Assembly: GCA_910579115.1 (NCBI GenBank)
Contig: CAJTSO010000035.1
Coordinates: forward strand, 1 to 7,706
Length of the DNA stretch: 7,706 nt
Origin: an uncultured Selenomonadaceae bacterium
GTDB taxonomy: Bacteria > Bacillota > Negativicutes > Selenomonadales > Selenomonadaceae
Direction: 5' to 3'
How positions within the stretch are numbered: position 1 is the first letter of the stretch; each line of letters starts with the position of its first letter. A program made the position numbers and the translations under genes. A model generated the notes under the pieces. The model did no database searches, was not told the DNA's origin, and saw only the letters and a list, made by a program, of their open reading frames with translations. Of the stretch, positions 1 to 6,755 are shown one piece after another.

Positions 1-1
1 T

Positions 2-1103
2 TCTCCGGCTCCCTTTCCTCAGCGGCAGGAGCCGCCTCTTCAACCGGCTCCTCATAAACGGTTGCCGCGGCCGGCTGGCTAATGGTCTTTGGACTGGGAA
101 CCGACTGCTCCAACGGCTGGTACTGTACCGGCCGGTCCGGCGGCATACCAGCCATCTGATTTGGAACCGGCGGCTCCGGTTGTTGGTACTGTACCGGCTG
201 AGCTGACAGCGTACCTGACGCTGGATTGGCCACAGACTGTTCCGCTGGTTGGTACTGTACCGGCTGAGTCTCCGGCATATTTGCCGCCGGATTGGAAACA
301 GACAGCTCCGGCAGCTGGTACTGTACCGGCTGAACGATTGACGTACCTGCCGCTGGATTAGTCACCGGCTGCTCCGCTTGCTGATACTCTACCCCCTGAA
401 CCGGCGGCATACCAGATACCTGATTAGGGACAGGCTGAACCGGCGGTTGGTGCTGTACCGGCTGGACGATTGGCGTGCTTGCCGCTGGATTAGTCACCGG
501 CTGCTCCGCTTGTTGATACTGTGCCGGCTGAGTCTCCGGCATATTTGCCGCCGGATTGGAAACAGACATCTCCGGCAGCTGGTATTGTACCGGCTCAACG
601 GGCTGAGCCGGCGGCGTGCTTGCCACCGGCTTCTTCCGCTGTCGTCTTGCCCCCGGCCCGGAAACAAGCTTCCGGCTGATTGCCGGCTTTTTTCCAGCGA
701 TCCTGGCCGCCTTTTGGGCAGACTCTTCAACCCCGGCGGCGGTACCGGCCGTCTTGTACTGGGTAAGCACATTGATAGGCTGAGGAGTTGACTGGATATC
801 GATCTTCGGGGCTGGCTGGGATGGCTGCACCCGGTTTTCCGGGGCTACCGGACGAGTGCTGGCAATCACCTGCCGGATGTTTCCCGCATCGATATCGGGA
901 TGAACCACCGGCGGACGGGCGGGCGCTTCGTTATCCTCAACGGCGGCGGTTACCTCCACTACCGCTTTGCTTTTCAATCCGAGAATACCGGATTTTTTCT
1001 TGTAGCGCTTCGTATGGAGGATGACCGCATCGCTGCCCAGCTCCTCCTTCACCATTTCCATTGCCGCCTTCAAATCGTCAGCCTTGTATACTTTTATGCG
1101 CAA
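2..1103 (-). CDS. flhF: FlhF, SRP-family GTPase for flagellar placement, N-terminal part (3' end beyond window)
   Basis: FlhF is a membrane-associated SRP-type GTPase that helps set the site and number of flagella. Residues 1-55 match the FlhF B domain: it opens MRIKVYKADDLKAAMEMVKE, then comes a GSDAVILHTKR segment and an EVTAAVE end. Residues 56-130 are a Pro-rich linker, 131-158 are strongly basic, and 170-345 are eight 22-residue PVQYQ-type repeats. Residues 346-367 are Ala/Glu-rich. The frame is open to the edge with no P-loop or NG domain yet, so the GTPase part must lie outside the window. B. subtilis FlhF is about 366 residues in total, so this protein is inferred to be much longer, probably over 600. 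The start is TTG at 1103-1101, directly after the flhA stop (TAA, 1106-1104), with a weak GGTGG ribosome site inside flhA. That junction implies translational coupling. The identity is firm from the B domain and gene order; the long repeat linker is unusual. Confidence 0.9.
   Translation of the reverse strand, partial: MRIKVYKADDLKAAMEMVKEELGSDAVILHTKRYKKKSGILGLKSKAVVEVTAAVEDNEAPARPPVVHPDIDAGNIRQVIASTRPVAPENRVQPSQPAPKIDIQSTPQPINVLTQYKTAGTAAGVEESAQKAARIAGKKPAISRKLVSGPGARRQRKKPVASTPPAQPVEPVQYQLPEMSVSNPAANMPETQPAQYQQAEQPVTNPAASTPIVQPVQHQPPVQPVPNQVSGMPPVQGVEYQQAEQPVTNPAAGTSIVQPVQYQLPELSVSNPAANMPETQPVQYQPAEQSVANPASGTLSAQPVQYQQPEPPVPNQMAGMPPDRPVQYQPLEQSVPSPKTISQPAAATVYEEPVEEAAPAAEEREPE
69..596 (-). 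repeat. Eight tandem 66-bp repeats inside flhF
   Basis: On the minus strand, exactly eight in-frame 66-bp units run head to tail: 596-531, 530-465, 464-399, 398-333, 332-267, 266-201, 200-135 and 134-69. Each encodes 22 residues with a core close to QPVQYQ, followed near residue 14 by NP or NQ, and often by a Gly-Met-Pro or Ala-Asn-Met-Pro tail. Units 1 and 5 differ at only 3 of 66 bases and units 2 and 4 at 9 of 66. Units 3 and 7 form a third, more diverged pair with 15 differences. The array is Pro/Gln/Val-rich, lacks hydrophobic segments and has very few charged residues other than Glu, so it is probably a disordered spacer between the FlhF B and NG domains. Similar arrays usually grow and shrink by recombination or slippage, so the copy number may vary between strains. 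Confidence 0.95.
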
Positions 1104-3167
1104 TTAAATCTTCACCACCCCAAGGATTTGGATCTCAACATTCTGCTCTATCTCAGCATGGCTCAAAACGATCAGGCCTGCCACAGAGCGTTCCACCAGC
1201 TTGCGGAAGTACAGGCGGACTGCCGGGCTGGTGAGTACGATGGGCTGATAGCCCATATCGGTGAGCTTTGGCAGCTCTCGGTTCAGGGAGCCCAGCATCC
1301 GCTGCATGGTGTCAGGGTCAAGGCTCACGTAGGACCCCCGGTCAGTGCGTTTTACCGCCCCGGCAATCCTGTTTTCCAGCGCCGGATCCACCGTAAGGCA
1401 CGGCAGAACGTTATTCTGGGCGTATTGTCTCGTAATGTGGCGGCTCATAGCATGACGGACATACTCGGTGAGCACCTCCGTATCCTTCGTGGCTCTGGAA
1501 TAGTCCGCCAAAACCTCAAAGATAGTAGCCATATCCCTGATGGAAATACGCTCCCTAAGCATATTGGCCAGAACCTTTTGAATCTCGCCTACGGACAGCA
1601 GATCCGGAACAACCTCGTTCACCAGGGAGCTGTTTGTCTTCTTCAGGTTGTCCACCAAATCCTGGGTCTCCTGACGGCCAAGGATCTCGTCGGCATGGGC
1701 CTTGATGACCTCCGTCAGGTGGGTAGCCAGCACGGATACCGCGTCCACTACCGTGTAGCCGTTCAGCTCCGCCTGCTCCCGCTGCTCCTCCGTCACCCAG
1801 AGGGCCGGAAGCCCGAAAGCAGGCTCGATGGTTTCAATTCCGGCAATTTCTTCAAAAACCGTTCCCGAATTCATCGCCAAATAATGATCGAGTAACAATT
1901 CGCCCTTTGCTATTTCAATTCCTTTTAATTTCACGATATAGGCATTAGGTTTTATTTGAATGTTATCACGAATTCGGATAGTTGGGACCACAAGTCCCAG
2001 CTCCAAAGCGCACTGGCGGCGGATCATGACGATACGCTCCAGCAAATCGCCCCCCTGTCCCGTGTCTACCAGAGGAATGAGGCTGTAGCCGATCTCCAGC
2101 TCCATGGGATCCACCTGCAGCAGGGAGATAATATTCTCCGGCTTCGTGGCCTCCTGCTTCTGCTTTTCCTTCTTCTTCTCTGTAGCCTGCTCATCCTCCA
2201 CCACATCGGTTTTCTGAAGATTCCTCGCCACGAAAAACGCCAGAGCCGCCAGCGTCAGGAACGGAATAGCCGGAAGTCCCGGCACCATGGCCAGCAACAC
2301 CAGAACGCCGCTGGCAATAAAGAAGATGCGGGAGTTCCTGAAAAGCTGGCCGATGAGATCCTCTCCCAGGTTCCCCTCAGAAGCCGCCCGGGTAACGATA
2401 ATACCGGTAGCTGTGGAAACCAGCAGCGCCGGAATCTGATTGACGAGACCTTCGCCCACCGTCAGGAGGGTATAGTTCTGCAGGGCCTGGGTTATGGTGA
2501 GATTTCTCTGAACCATACCAATGAAAAAACCGCCCACAATGTTGATGATGATGATGATGATCGCCGCAATGGCATCGCCCTTTACAAACTTGGAAGCACC
2601 GTCCATGGCCCCGTAGAAATCAGCCTCATGCTGGATCTTCTCCCGGCGCTTCCTCGCCTCCGCATCGGTAATGGCCCCCTGATTCAGGTCCGCATCGATG
2701 GACATCTGCTTACCAGGCATTGCGTCCAAAGTAAAGCGGGCCGATACCTCGGCCACGCGCTCGGCGCCCTTGGTAATGACGATGAACTGGATGATGATGA
2801 GAATTATGAACACAATAAAGCCGACGACAGCATTACCACCGACAACAAAGTTGCCGAATGACATAATTACCTCGCCGGCGTAACCCTCAAGCAAAATAAG
2901 CCGTGTCGAAGACACATTCAGTGCCAGCCGAAACAGCGTCGTCAAAAGCAAAAGAGATGGAAAAACGGAAAACTCCAAAGGCTCCGTATTGTAGATGGAC
3001 ACCATCATGATGACCAGGGCCAGAGTGATGTTCAGACAGAGAAGCATATCCAACACAATGGTGGGCAGCGGGATAATCATCATGATGACGATCATGATGA
3101 TCGCGGCCGCCACGATAACATCACTATAGCGTTTTATGAGACCCGTCGATGCTGCGGGAGTTGCCAT
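1104..3167 (-). CDS. flhA: FlhA, flagellar type III export gate protein
   Basis: FlhA forms the nonameric inner-membrane ring of the flagellar export apparatus. Its cytoplasmic domain docks chaperone-substrate complexes, and its membrane part couples export to the proton motive force. The 687-residue length is normal for the family. Residues 17-135 and 197-316 hold the hydrophobic membrane helices. The family signature RLALNVSSTRLIL is at 80-92, and the conserved cytoplasmic loop RFTLDAMPGKQMSIDADLNQ is at 144-163, followed by GDAIAA at 197-202. A charged Glu/Lys-rich linker at about 320-342 leads to the C-terminal cytoplasmic domain, which begins near 345. The ATG at 3167 is preceded by TAGGAG seven bases upstream. 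A run of six isoleucines sits at 203-208 in a membrane helix. The gene lies between flhB and flhF as in other Bacillota, and the identification is unambiguous. Confidence 0.98.
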   Translation of the reverse strand: MATPAASTGLIKRYSDVIVAAAIIMIVIMMIIPLPTIVLDMLLCLNITLALVIMMVSIYNTEPLEFSVFPSLLLLTTLFRLALNVSSTRLILLEGYAGEVIMSFGNFVVGGNAVVGFIVFIILIIIQFIVITKGAERVAEVSARFTLDAMPGKQMSIDADLNQGAITDAEARKRREKIQHEADFYGAMDGASKFVKGDAIAAIIIIIINIVGGFFIGMVQRNLTITQALQNYTLLTVGEGLVNQIPALLVSTATGIIVTRAASEGNLGEDLIGQLFRNSRIFFIASGVLVLLAMVPGLPAIPFLTLAALAFFVARNLQKTDVVEDEQATEKKKEKQKQEATKPENIISLLQVDPMELEIGYSLIPLVDTGQGGDLLERIVMIRRQCALELGLVVPTIRIRDNIQIKPNAYIVKLKGIEIAKGELLLDHYLAMNSGTVFEEIAGIETIEPAFGLPALWVTEEQREQAELNGYTVVDAVSVLATHLTEVIKAHADEILGRQETQDLVDNLKKTNSSLVNEVVPDLLSVGEIQKVLANMLRERISIRDMATIFEVLADYSRATKDTEVLTEYVRHAMSRHITRQYAQNNVLPCLTVDPALENRIAGAVKRTDRGSYVSLDPDTMQRMLGSLNRELPKLTDMGYQPIVLTSPAVRLYFRKLVERSVAGLIVLSHAEIEQNVEIQILGVVKI

Positions 3168-3209
3168 AATACCGCTCCTAATAATTTATTTCAGGTTTAT
3201 CTGTATTTA
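3168..3209 (-). other. AT-rich flhB-flhA spacer
   Basis: This 42-bp spacer between the flhB stop and the flhA start is far more AT-rich than the genes around it. I see the flhA ribosome site in it, but no convincing promoter or terminator. The genes are presumably co-transcribed through it. Confidence 0.6.
3175..3180 (-). promoter_or_regulatory. flhA ribosome binding site
   Basis: TAGGAG on the minus strand lies seven bases before the ATG of flhA. It is within the 42-bp AT-rich flhB-flhA spacer and supports the start chosen at 3167. Confidence 0.75.
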
Positions 3210-4367
3210 TTACTTATACCGATTCTTCAATCTGTAGACATAGGCCAGAACCTCAGCTACTGCCTTGTACAGCTCCGGCGGAACGCTGCCGCCCACGTCC
3301 ACCATGGCAAACAGCGACCTGGCCAGAGGCTTGTTCTCCACGATGGTCACTCCAGCCTCCCGGGCTATTGCCTTTATCTTCTGGGCCACCATATCCTGTC
3401 CCTTGGCTACCACCAGCGGAGCGTCCATCCCCTTCTGGTACTTCAGGGCCACGGCAAAATGAGTCGGGTTGGTGATGACTACATCCGCATGAGGGACCTC
3501 CTTCATCATCCGGGCCATCGCCATCTGACGCTGTTTCTGTTTGATCTTACCCTTGATCTGAGGATCGCCTTCCATCTGCTTGAACTCTTCCTTGACCTCC
3601 TGCTTGCTCATCTTCAAGCCCTGCTTGTGCTGCCACCTCTGATAGGCATAATCCAGCACCGCCATGACGAACACCACGATGAGCACCTTGAAAACCAGAT
3701 TGATGATAATACCGGAAATAATCGGTATGCTGGCCGTCAGATCCATGTACAGATACTTCGGCGCCTGAGGAATTTCCTCCTTCAGGTAAGCATAGATGAA
3801 AAAACCGATAATGCCAATCTTCAGGAAAGACTTTATCAGCTCCACCAGCGCCCGCTTGGAAAAAATCCGGCCAAATCCGTTAATGGGATTAAGGTTTTCA
3901 AGCTTCAGGGAAAGGGGCTCCGTGGTGAAGTTTATTCCCACCTGCATAAAATTTATGCACAGACCGGTAACCATGATGACAAACATCAGCGGCAGCGCCG
4001 TCTTCCCAAACAGCGTGACTATATCGATAAATATCCGCATCACCGACTCGGCGGAAACCTCACCCAGAGGATGAGCCAAAATGTGGGACATATACCCGGT
4101 TATGTTCGTATAGATGCCTGCCCCCATCTTGTAGAGAGCAAAGAACCCCCCCAGGAGGACAAAGGCCGTGCCCAGCTCCTGACTGCGGGCTACCTGACCT
4201 TTATTTCTGGCCTCACTCTGCCTTTTCGCGGTAGGCTCCTCCGTCTTCTCCCCCGCAAAAAGCTGCAAGTCAAAAACAAAGGGAAGCCCCGTCGCCCCCA
4301 GCGTCCTATTAAACTGTCTTTCAGCCTCCTCCCTACGGAGCGAGAGCCCTGAGGGCGGCTGACACAT
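3210..4367 (-). CDS. flhB: FlhB, export-gate substrate-specificity switch (start uncertain)
   Basis: FlhB is the inner-membrane export protein that cleaves itself and switches secretion from rod/hook to filament substrates. The conserved entry segment DLQLFAGEKTEEPTAKR, the four hydrophobic helices (about residues 65-85, 112-143, 180-200 and 212-240), and the cytoplasmic autocleavage motif NPTH (bases 3470-3459; Asn300 from the start used here) are all present. The C-terminal domain ends in the usual LAYVYRLKN region. The start is unclear. ATG at 4367 overlaps fliR by 35 bp and gives 385 residues with an unfamiliar 32-residue leader. TTG at 4268 gives 352 residues but cuts into the conserved DLQLF. 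A strong GGAGGAGG at 4332-4325 has no in-frame ATG, GTG or TTG at a usable distance; the nearest candidate is CTG at 4301. The identity is certain; the N-terminus is not. Confidence 0.93.
   Translation of the reverse strand: MCQPPSGLSLRREEAERQFNRTLGATGLPFVFDLQLFAGEKTEEPTAKRQSEARNKGQVARSQELGTAFVLLGGFFALYKMGAGIYTNITGYMSHILAHPLGEVSAESVMRIFIDIVTLFGKTALPLMFVIMVTGLCINFMQVGINFTTEPLSLKLENLNPINGFGRIFSKRALVELIKSFLKIGIIGFFIYAYLKEEIPQAPKYLYMDLTASIPIISGIIINLVFKVLIVVFVMAVLDYAYQRWQHKQGLKMSKQEVKEEFKQMEGDPQIKGKIKQKQRQMAMARMMKEVPHADVVITNPTHFAVALKYQKGMDAPLVVAKGQDMVAQKIKAIAREAGVTIVENKPLARSLFAMVDVGGSVPPELYKAVAEVLAYVYRLKNRYK
4325..4332 (-). promoter_or_regulatory. Strong Shine-Dalgarno before flhB without a matching canonical start
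   Basis: GGAGGAGG on the minus strand begins directly after the fliR stop codon (4335-4333). It is the expected place for the flhB ribosome site, but no in-frame ATG, GTG or TTG falls 5-12 bases downstream. At a spacing of eight from GGAGG, the in-frame codon is CAG (4316-4314). It may serve a rare start, or mark a sequence change or error. Confidence 0.55.
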
Positions 4368-5118
4368 GGGCATACAGCTCATTAAACAACACATCCAGGA
4401 ACAGCACGTAAAAAGGAATGACCACAGACAGCACAAACATACCGATAATGATATGCATGGGAATACCTACAACAAATATATTCAGCTGCGGCATGGTTCG
4501 GGCCAGAATGCCCAAAGACACATTCGTCAGCAATATGGCGAAAGTAACCGGCATAGCGATCTTCATCCCGGCGGCGAAAATCCCCGCCGTGAAATCACGG
4601 ATCATCAGAGCCAAATTGGGATTGACCGACATCCCCAGCACCGGAACCACCCGGAAGCTCTCCGCCAGAGCCGTCACGATCATGTGATGCCCGTTTGTCA
4701 TCACAAAAAAAATCAGAGTCAGATTATAAAGAAAACTTCCGATGAGCGGAATCTGCTGACCGGAAGTCGGATCCATAACATTGACGATGGAGAATCCCAC
4801 CTGCATATCCATCAGCTTACCTGCCATGTGAATGGCAGCGAAGGAAACATATGCCACATAGCCAATAAGCCAGCCGATAAAAAGCTCCGAAAGAACCGCC
4901 CCACCGTAAGCCAGCACCGTGGGCGGAGCCGCCGCCGCCACCGACCTGTCCACCGTGGGAAAAAGCACCACCGCCATCAGGATAGCCGTAGCCACACGGA
5001 AGGTCTGGGGAATATTCTGGGAACCAAAAAACGGAGCGATTATAAAAATCCCCGTCGTCCTGGTCAGGAGAAGCAGAAATATCGCCGCGTGATTTTGCAG
5101 CAGGTCAAACAAATCCAC
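4333..5118 (-). CDS. fliR: FliR, flagellar export gate membrane protein
   Basis: FliR is the single-copy subunit of the FliP-FliQ-FliR export gate in the inner membrane. The 261-residue product is almost entirely hydrophobic, with about six membrane segments. It carries the family-typical stretch KLMDMQVGFSIVNVMDPTSG at 101-120, followed by QQIPLIGSFLYNL, and the conserved APFFGSQNIP near the N-terminus. Translation starts at GTG (5118-5116), with GGGGGAG nine bases upstream and 23 bp after the fliQ stop. Its 3' end runs into the flhB ribosome site, so the two genes are likely coupled. Length and order are normal for Bacillota; the identification is very secure. Confidence 0.97.
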   Translation of the reverse strand: MDLFDLLQNHAAIFLLLLTRTTGIFIIAPFFGSQNIPQTFRVATAILMAVVLFPTVDRSVAAAAPPTVLAYGGAVLSELFIGWLIGYVAYVSFAAIHMAGKLMDMQVGFSIVNVMDPTSGQQIPLIGSFLYNLTLIFFVMTNGHHMIVTALAESFRVVPVLGMSVNPNLALMIRDFTAGIFAAGMKIAMPVTFAILLTNVSLGILARTMPQLNIFVVGIPMHIIIGMFVLSVVIPFYVLFLDVLFNELYAHVSAALRALAP

Positions 5119-5127
5119 CGGAAATCA

Positions 5128-5134
5128 CTCCCCC
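5128..5134 (-). promoter_or_regulatory. fliR ribosome binding site
   Basis: GGGGGAG on the minus strand lies nine bases before GTG at 5118. This supports the GTG start of fliR; no ATG is available nearby. Confidence 0.7.
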
Positions 5135-5141
5135 GTCAACC

Positions 5142-5411
5142 TCATCCTATGTAGAGCGGCAGATTCACCATTATATTCGTCACATACTCGATCATCAGCC
5201 GGAGCATCCAGGGCCCGAAAATGAGGATCGCCACAAAAACGGCGATGATCTTCGGGATGAAGGCCAGGGTCTGCTCCTGGATGGAGGTTGTAGTCTGGAA
5301 AATACTGACTGCCAGACCTACCAGCAGACCAAGCCCCAGCATCGGCGCCGATATCAGAAGCACCATCATCAGAGCCTCCTGCCCCAGCTGAATGACAACA
5401 TCACCCGACAT
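5142..5411 (-). CDS. fliQ: FliQ, flagellar export gate small membrane protein
   Basis: FliQ is the small, multi-copy subunit of the flagellar export gate that wraps around FliP and FliR. The 89-residue product has the normal length and two hydrophobic helices (about 14-38 and 52-73). Between them is the conserved family segment FQTTTSIQEQTLAFIPK (38-54). The ATG at 5411 has GAGGTGAT just upstream at good spacing, the cleanest translation signal among the gate genes. It begins 12 bp after the fliP stop and ends 23 bp before fliR. Confidence 0.97.
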   Translation of the reverse strand: MSGDVVIQLGQEALMMVLLISAPMLGLGLLVGLAVSIFQTTTSIQEQTLAFIPKIIAVFVAILIFGPWMLRLMIEYVTNIMVNLPLYIG

Positions 5412-5414
5412 ATC

Positions 5415-5422
5415 ATCACCTC
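5415..5422 (-). promoter_or_regulatory. fliQ ribosome binding site
   Basis: GAGGTGAT on the minus strand sits in the 12-bp fliP-fliQ gap. The GAGG core is seven bases from the ATG at 5411. Confidence 0.75.
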
Positions 5423-5423
5423 A

Positions 5424-6200
5424 TCAATTGAAGCTCATCACCAGCGATTTTATCAGCAGGTGCCAACCATCCACCATGACGAACAGCAGCAGCTTGAAGG
5501 GCAGGGAAATCATCGTAGGCGGCAGCATCATCATACCCATGGACATCAGGGTACTGGCCACGATCATATCAATGACGATAAAGGGAATGTAAATCATGAA
5601 GCCGATCTGAAACGCCGTTTTCAGCTCGCTGATAATGTAAGCGGGAATCAGGGTGAAGGTAGAAACATCCTCCTGAGTCTCCGGCCGCTCGGCCTCAGAA
5701 AGATTCACGAACAGGGCCAGATCCTGCTCCCGGGTCTGCTTAAACATAAACTCCCGCAGGGGAGCCACGGTTTTTGTCAGGGCCTCCTCCTGAGAGAGCT
5801 GCCCATTGATATAAGGCTGTATCCCCTGCTGGTTTGCCTGGCTCCAATAAGGCTGCATGATGTAAAAGGTCAGGAACAGAGCCAGCGCAACGACCACCTG
5901 ATTAGGCGGCACGTTCTGGGTGGACAGGATATTTCGCATGAAGCCCAGCACCACCACGATCCGCACAAAACAGGTCGTCATGAGAATGATAGCCGGGGCC
6001 AGCGAAAGCACCGTCAGCAGCGCCAGGATACGAAGCGTAACCGCCACATCCTGGGGATCCTCCGAAGCACCCACCCCGATGGTGACATTTGGGATCACCG
6101 GAGCCGCTTCCGCTGTCAGAGCCGACCCGGTAAAATCAAAGAACCATAAAAAAGAAAGCAGGACGCCCGTCACAAGAAGCATCCAACGTCTATTAAACAA
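5424..6200 (-). CDS. fliP: FliP, flagellar export gate core protein
   Basis: FliP forms the pentameric core of the export gate through which rod, hook and filament proteins cross the membrane. The 258-residue protein begins with a cleavable-type signal (MFNRRW, then a hydrophobic stretch to about 21, with Ala residues near 27-33), as is usual for FliP. Family motifs are visible: LAPAIILMTTCFVRIVVVLGFMRN (67-90, read as one stretch), then QNVPPNQV, the FTLIPAYIISELKTAF segment (182-197), and MGMMMLPP (221-228) before the last hydrophobic helix. The start is TTG at 6200, eight bases after GGAGG, which overlaps the fliO stop; the next ATG (residue 7) is too far from that site. Gene order and length are standard. 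Confidence 0.97.
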   Translation of the reverse strand: MFNRRWMLLVTGVLLSFLWFFDFTGSALTAEAAPVIPNVTIGVGASEDPQDVAVTLRILALLTVLSLAPAIILMTTCFVRIVVVLGFMRNILSTQNVPPNQVVVALALFLTFYIMQPYWSQANQQGIQPYINGQLSQEEALTKTVAPLREFMFKQTREQDLALFVNLSEAERPETQEDVSTFTLIPAYIISELKTAFQIGFMIYIPFIVIDMIVASTLMSMGMMMLPPTMISLPFKLLLFVMVDGWHLLIKSLVMSFN

Positions 6201-6208
6201 CGCCTTAG

Positions 6209-6215
6209 CCTCCTC
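6209..6215 (-). promoter_or_regulatory. fliP ribosome binding site overlapping the fliO stop
   Basis: GAGGAGG on the minus strand overlaps the TGA of fliO (6216-6214). It sits eight bases before TTG at 6200 and decides the TTG start. The overlap suggests translational coupling of fliO and fliP. Confidence 0.75.
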
Positions 6216-6753
6216 ACTGACGACCGCCCTTTAGTATTGAAGGTACACGACTCAGCAGCGTTTCCAGAGAGCCCAGCTGGCGGCTCAGGACACCATCACC
6301 GGCATTGCCGCCGCCGACGTTTCCTGCCCGCTCTGATGCCCGGCTACGGAGCCGTTCTATCTCATCTTCATCCTCTATCTCCCCGATGAAGGAGATACTA
6401 TGCTCTGTCACTCCCAGCACGTATACCCGACCGGCCAGCTCCACCACCATCACGCAGCGATTTGAGCCTACCGGCAGCTGGCTCAGGATTCGTCCTCCCT
6501 CCGCCTCCGCTACCCTGGCAAAATGACCGCCCAGATAACGGGATGCCAGATAAGCCATCGCCACCACAAAGGCAAAGACCGCAAAGAGGCTCACCAGATA
6601 AGCGATGGTGGACCACCAGGACACCGTGGCCGGTTTGGGACCGGCATTTTCATAACCGGCCAGATACCCGGCCGCCGATGCCTTCGCCGGCAGAAGCAAC
6701 ACAAAACAAGCGGCACTTGCGGAAAACCCGCACCGCTCAGAGCTTTTCACCAC
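6214..6753 (-). CDS. fliO: FliO, flagellar export gate assembly factor
   Basis: FliO (FliZ in B. subtilis) is a small bitopic membrane protein that helps FliP oligomerise during export-gate assembly. The 179-residue product has a signal-like N-terminus ending near AKASA (23-27), and a membrane helix at about 48-72. The short cytoplasmic FliO domain follows, with GGRILSQLPVGSNRCVMVVELAGRVYVLGVT (86-116, read as one stretch), typical of the family. A Gly-rich tail with GGGNAGDG (147-154) follows a charged segment. The start is GTG at 6753, only two bases after the cheY stop; a second GTG follows at once (6750). There is no strong ribosome site, so coupling with cheY is likely. FliO is poorly conserved in general, but position, topology and the LPVGSNR-type motif make the call good. 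Confidence 0.9.
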   Translation of the reverse strand: MVKSSERCGFSASAACFVLLLPAKASAAGYLAGYENAGPKPATVSWWSTIAYLVSLFAVFAFVVAMAYLASRYLGGHFARVAEAEGGRILSQLPVGSNRCVMVVELAGRVYVLGVTEHSISFIGEIEDEDEIERLRSRASERAGNVGGGNAGDGVLSRQLGSLETLLSRVPSILKGGRQ

Positions 6754-6755
6754 AA

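Noticed and set aside
494..772. Minus-strand 92-residue ORF
   Set aside because: It is in a different frame from flhF, is Arg/Ser-rich and has no family features; it is a shadow of the flhF linker.
89..791. Plus-strand and off-frame ORFs over the repeat, with their own repeated peptides
   Set aside because: The periodicity comes from the 66-bp repeat, which keeps other frames open. The flhF frame continues from a real B domain and explains the region.
4368..4436. Longer flhB N-terminus starting at 4436 (Cys/Met-rich)
   Set aside because: It lies wholly inside the conserved 3' end of fliR in another frame and resembles no FlhB leader.
900..6149. Several long plus-strand open frames (for example 900-1895, 1956-2861, 3459-4352, 4366-5154, 5460-6149)
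   Set aside because: They lie fully antisense to well-identified flagellar genes, have no ribosome sites or recognisable domains, and are Arg/His/Gln-rich as expected from reverse reading of hydrophobic genes.
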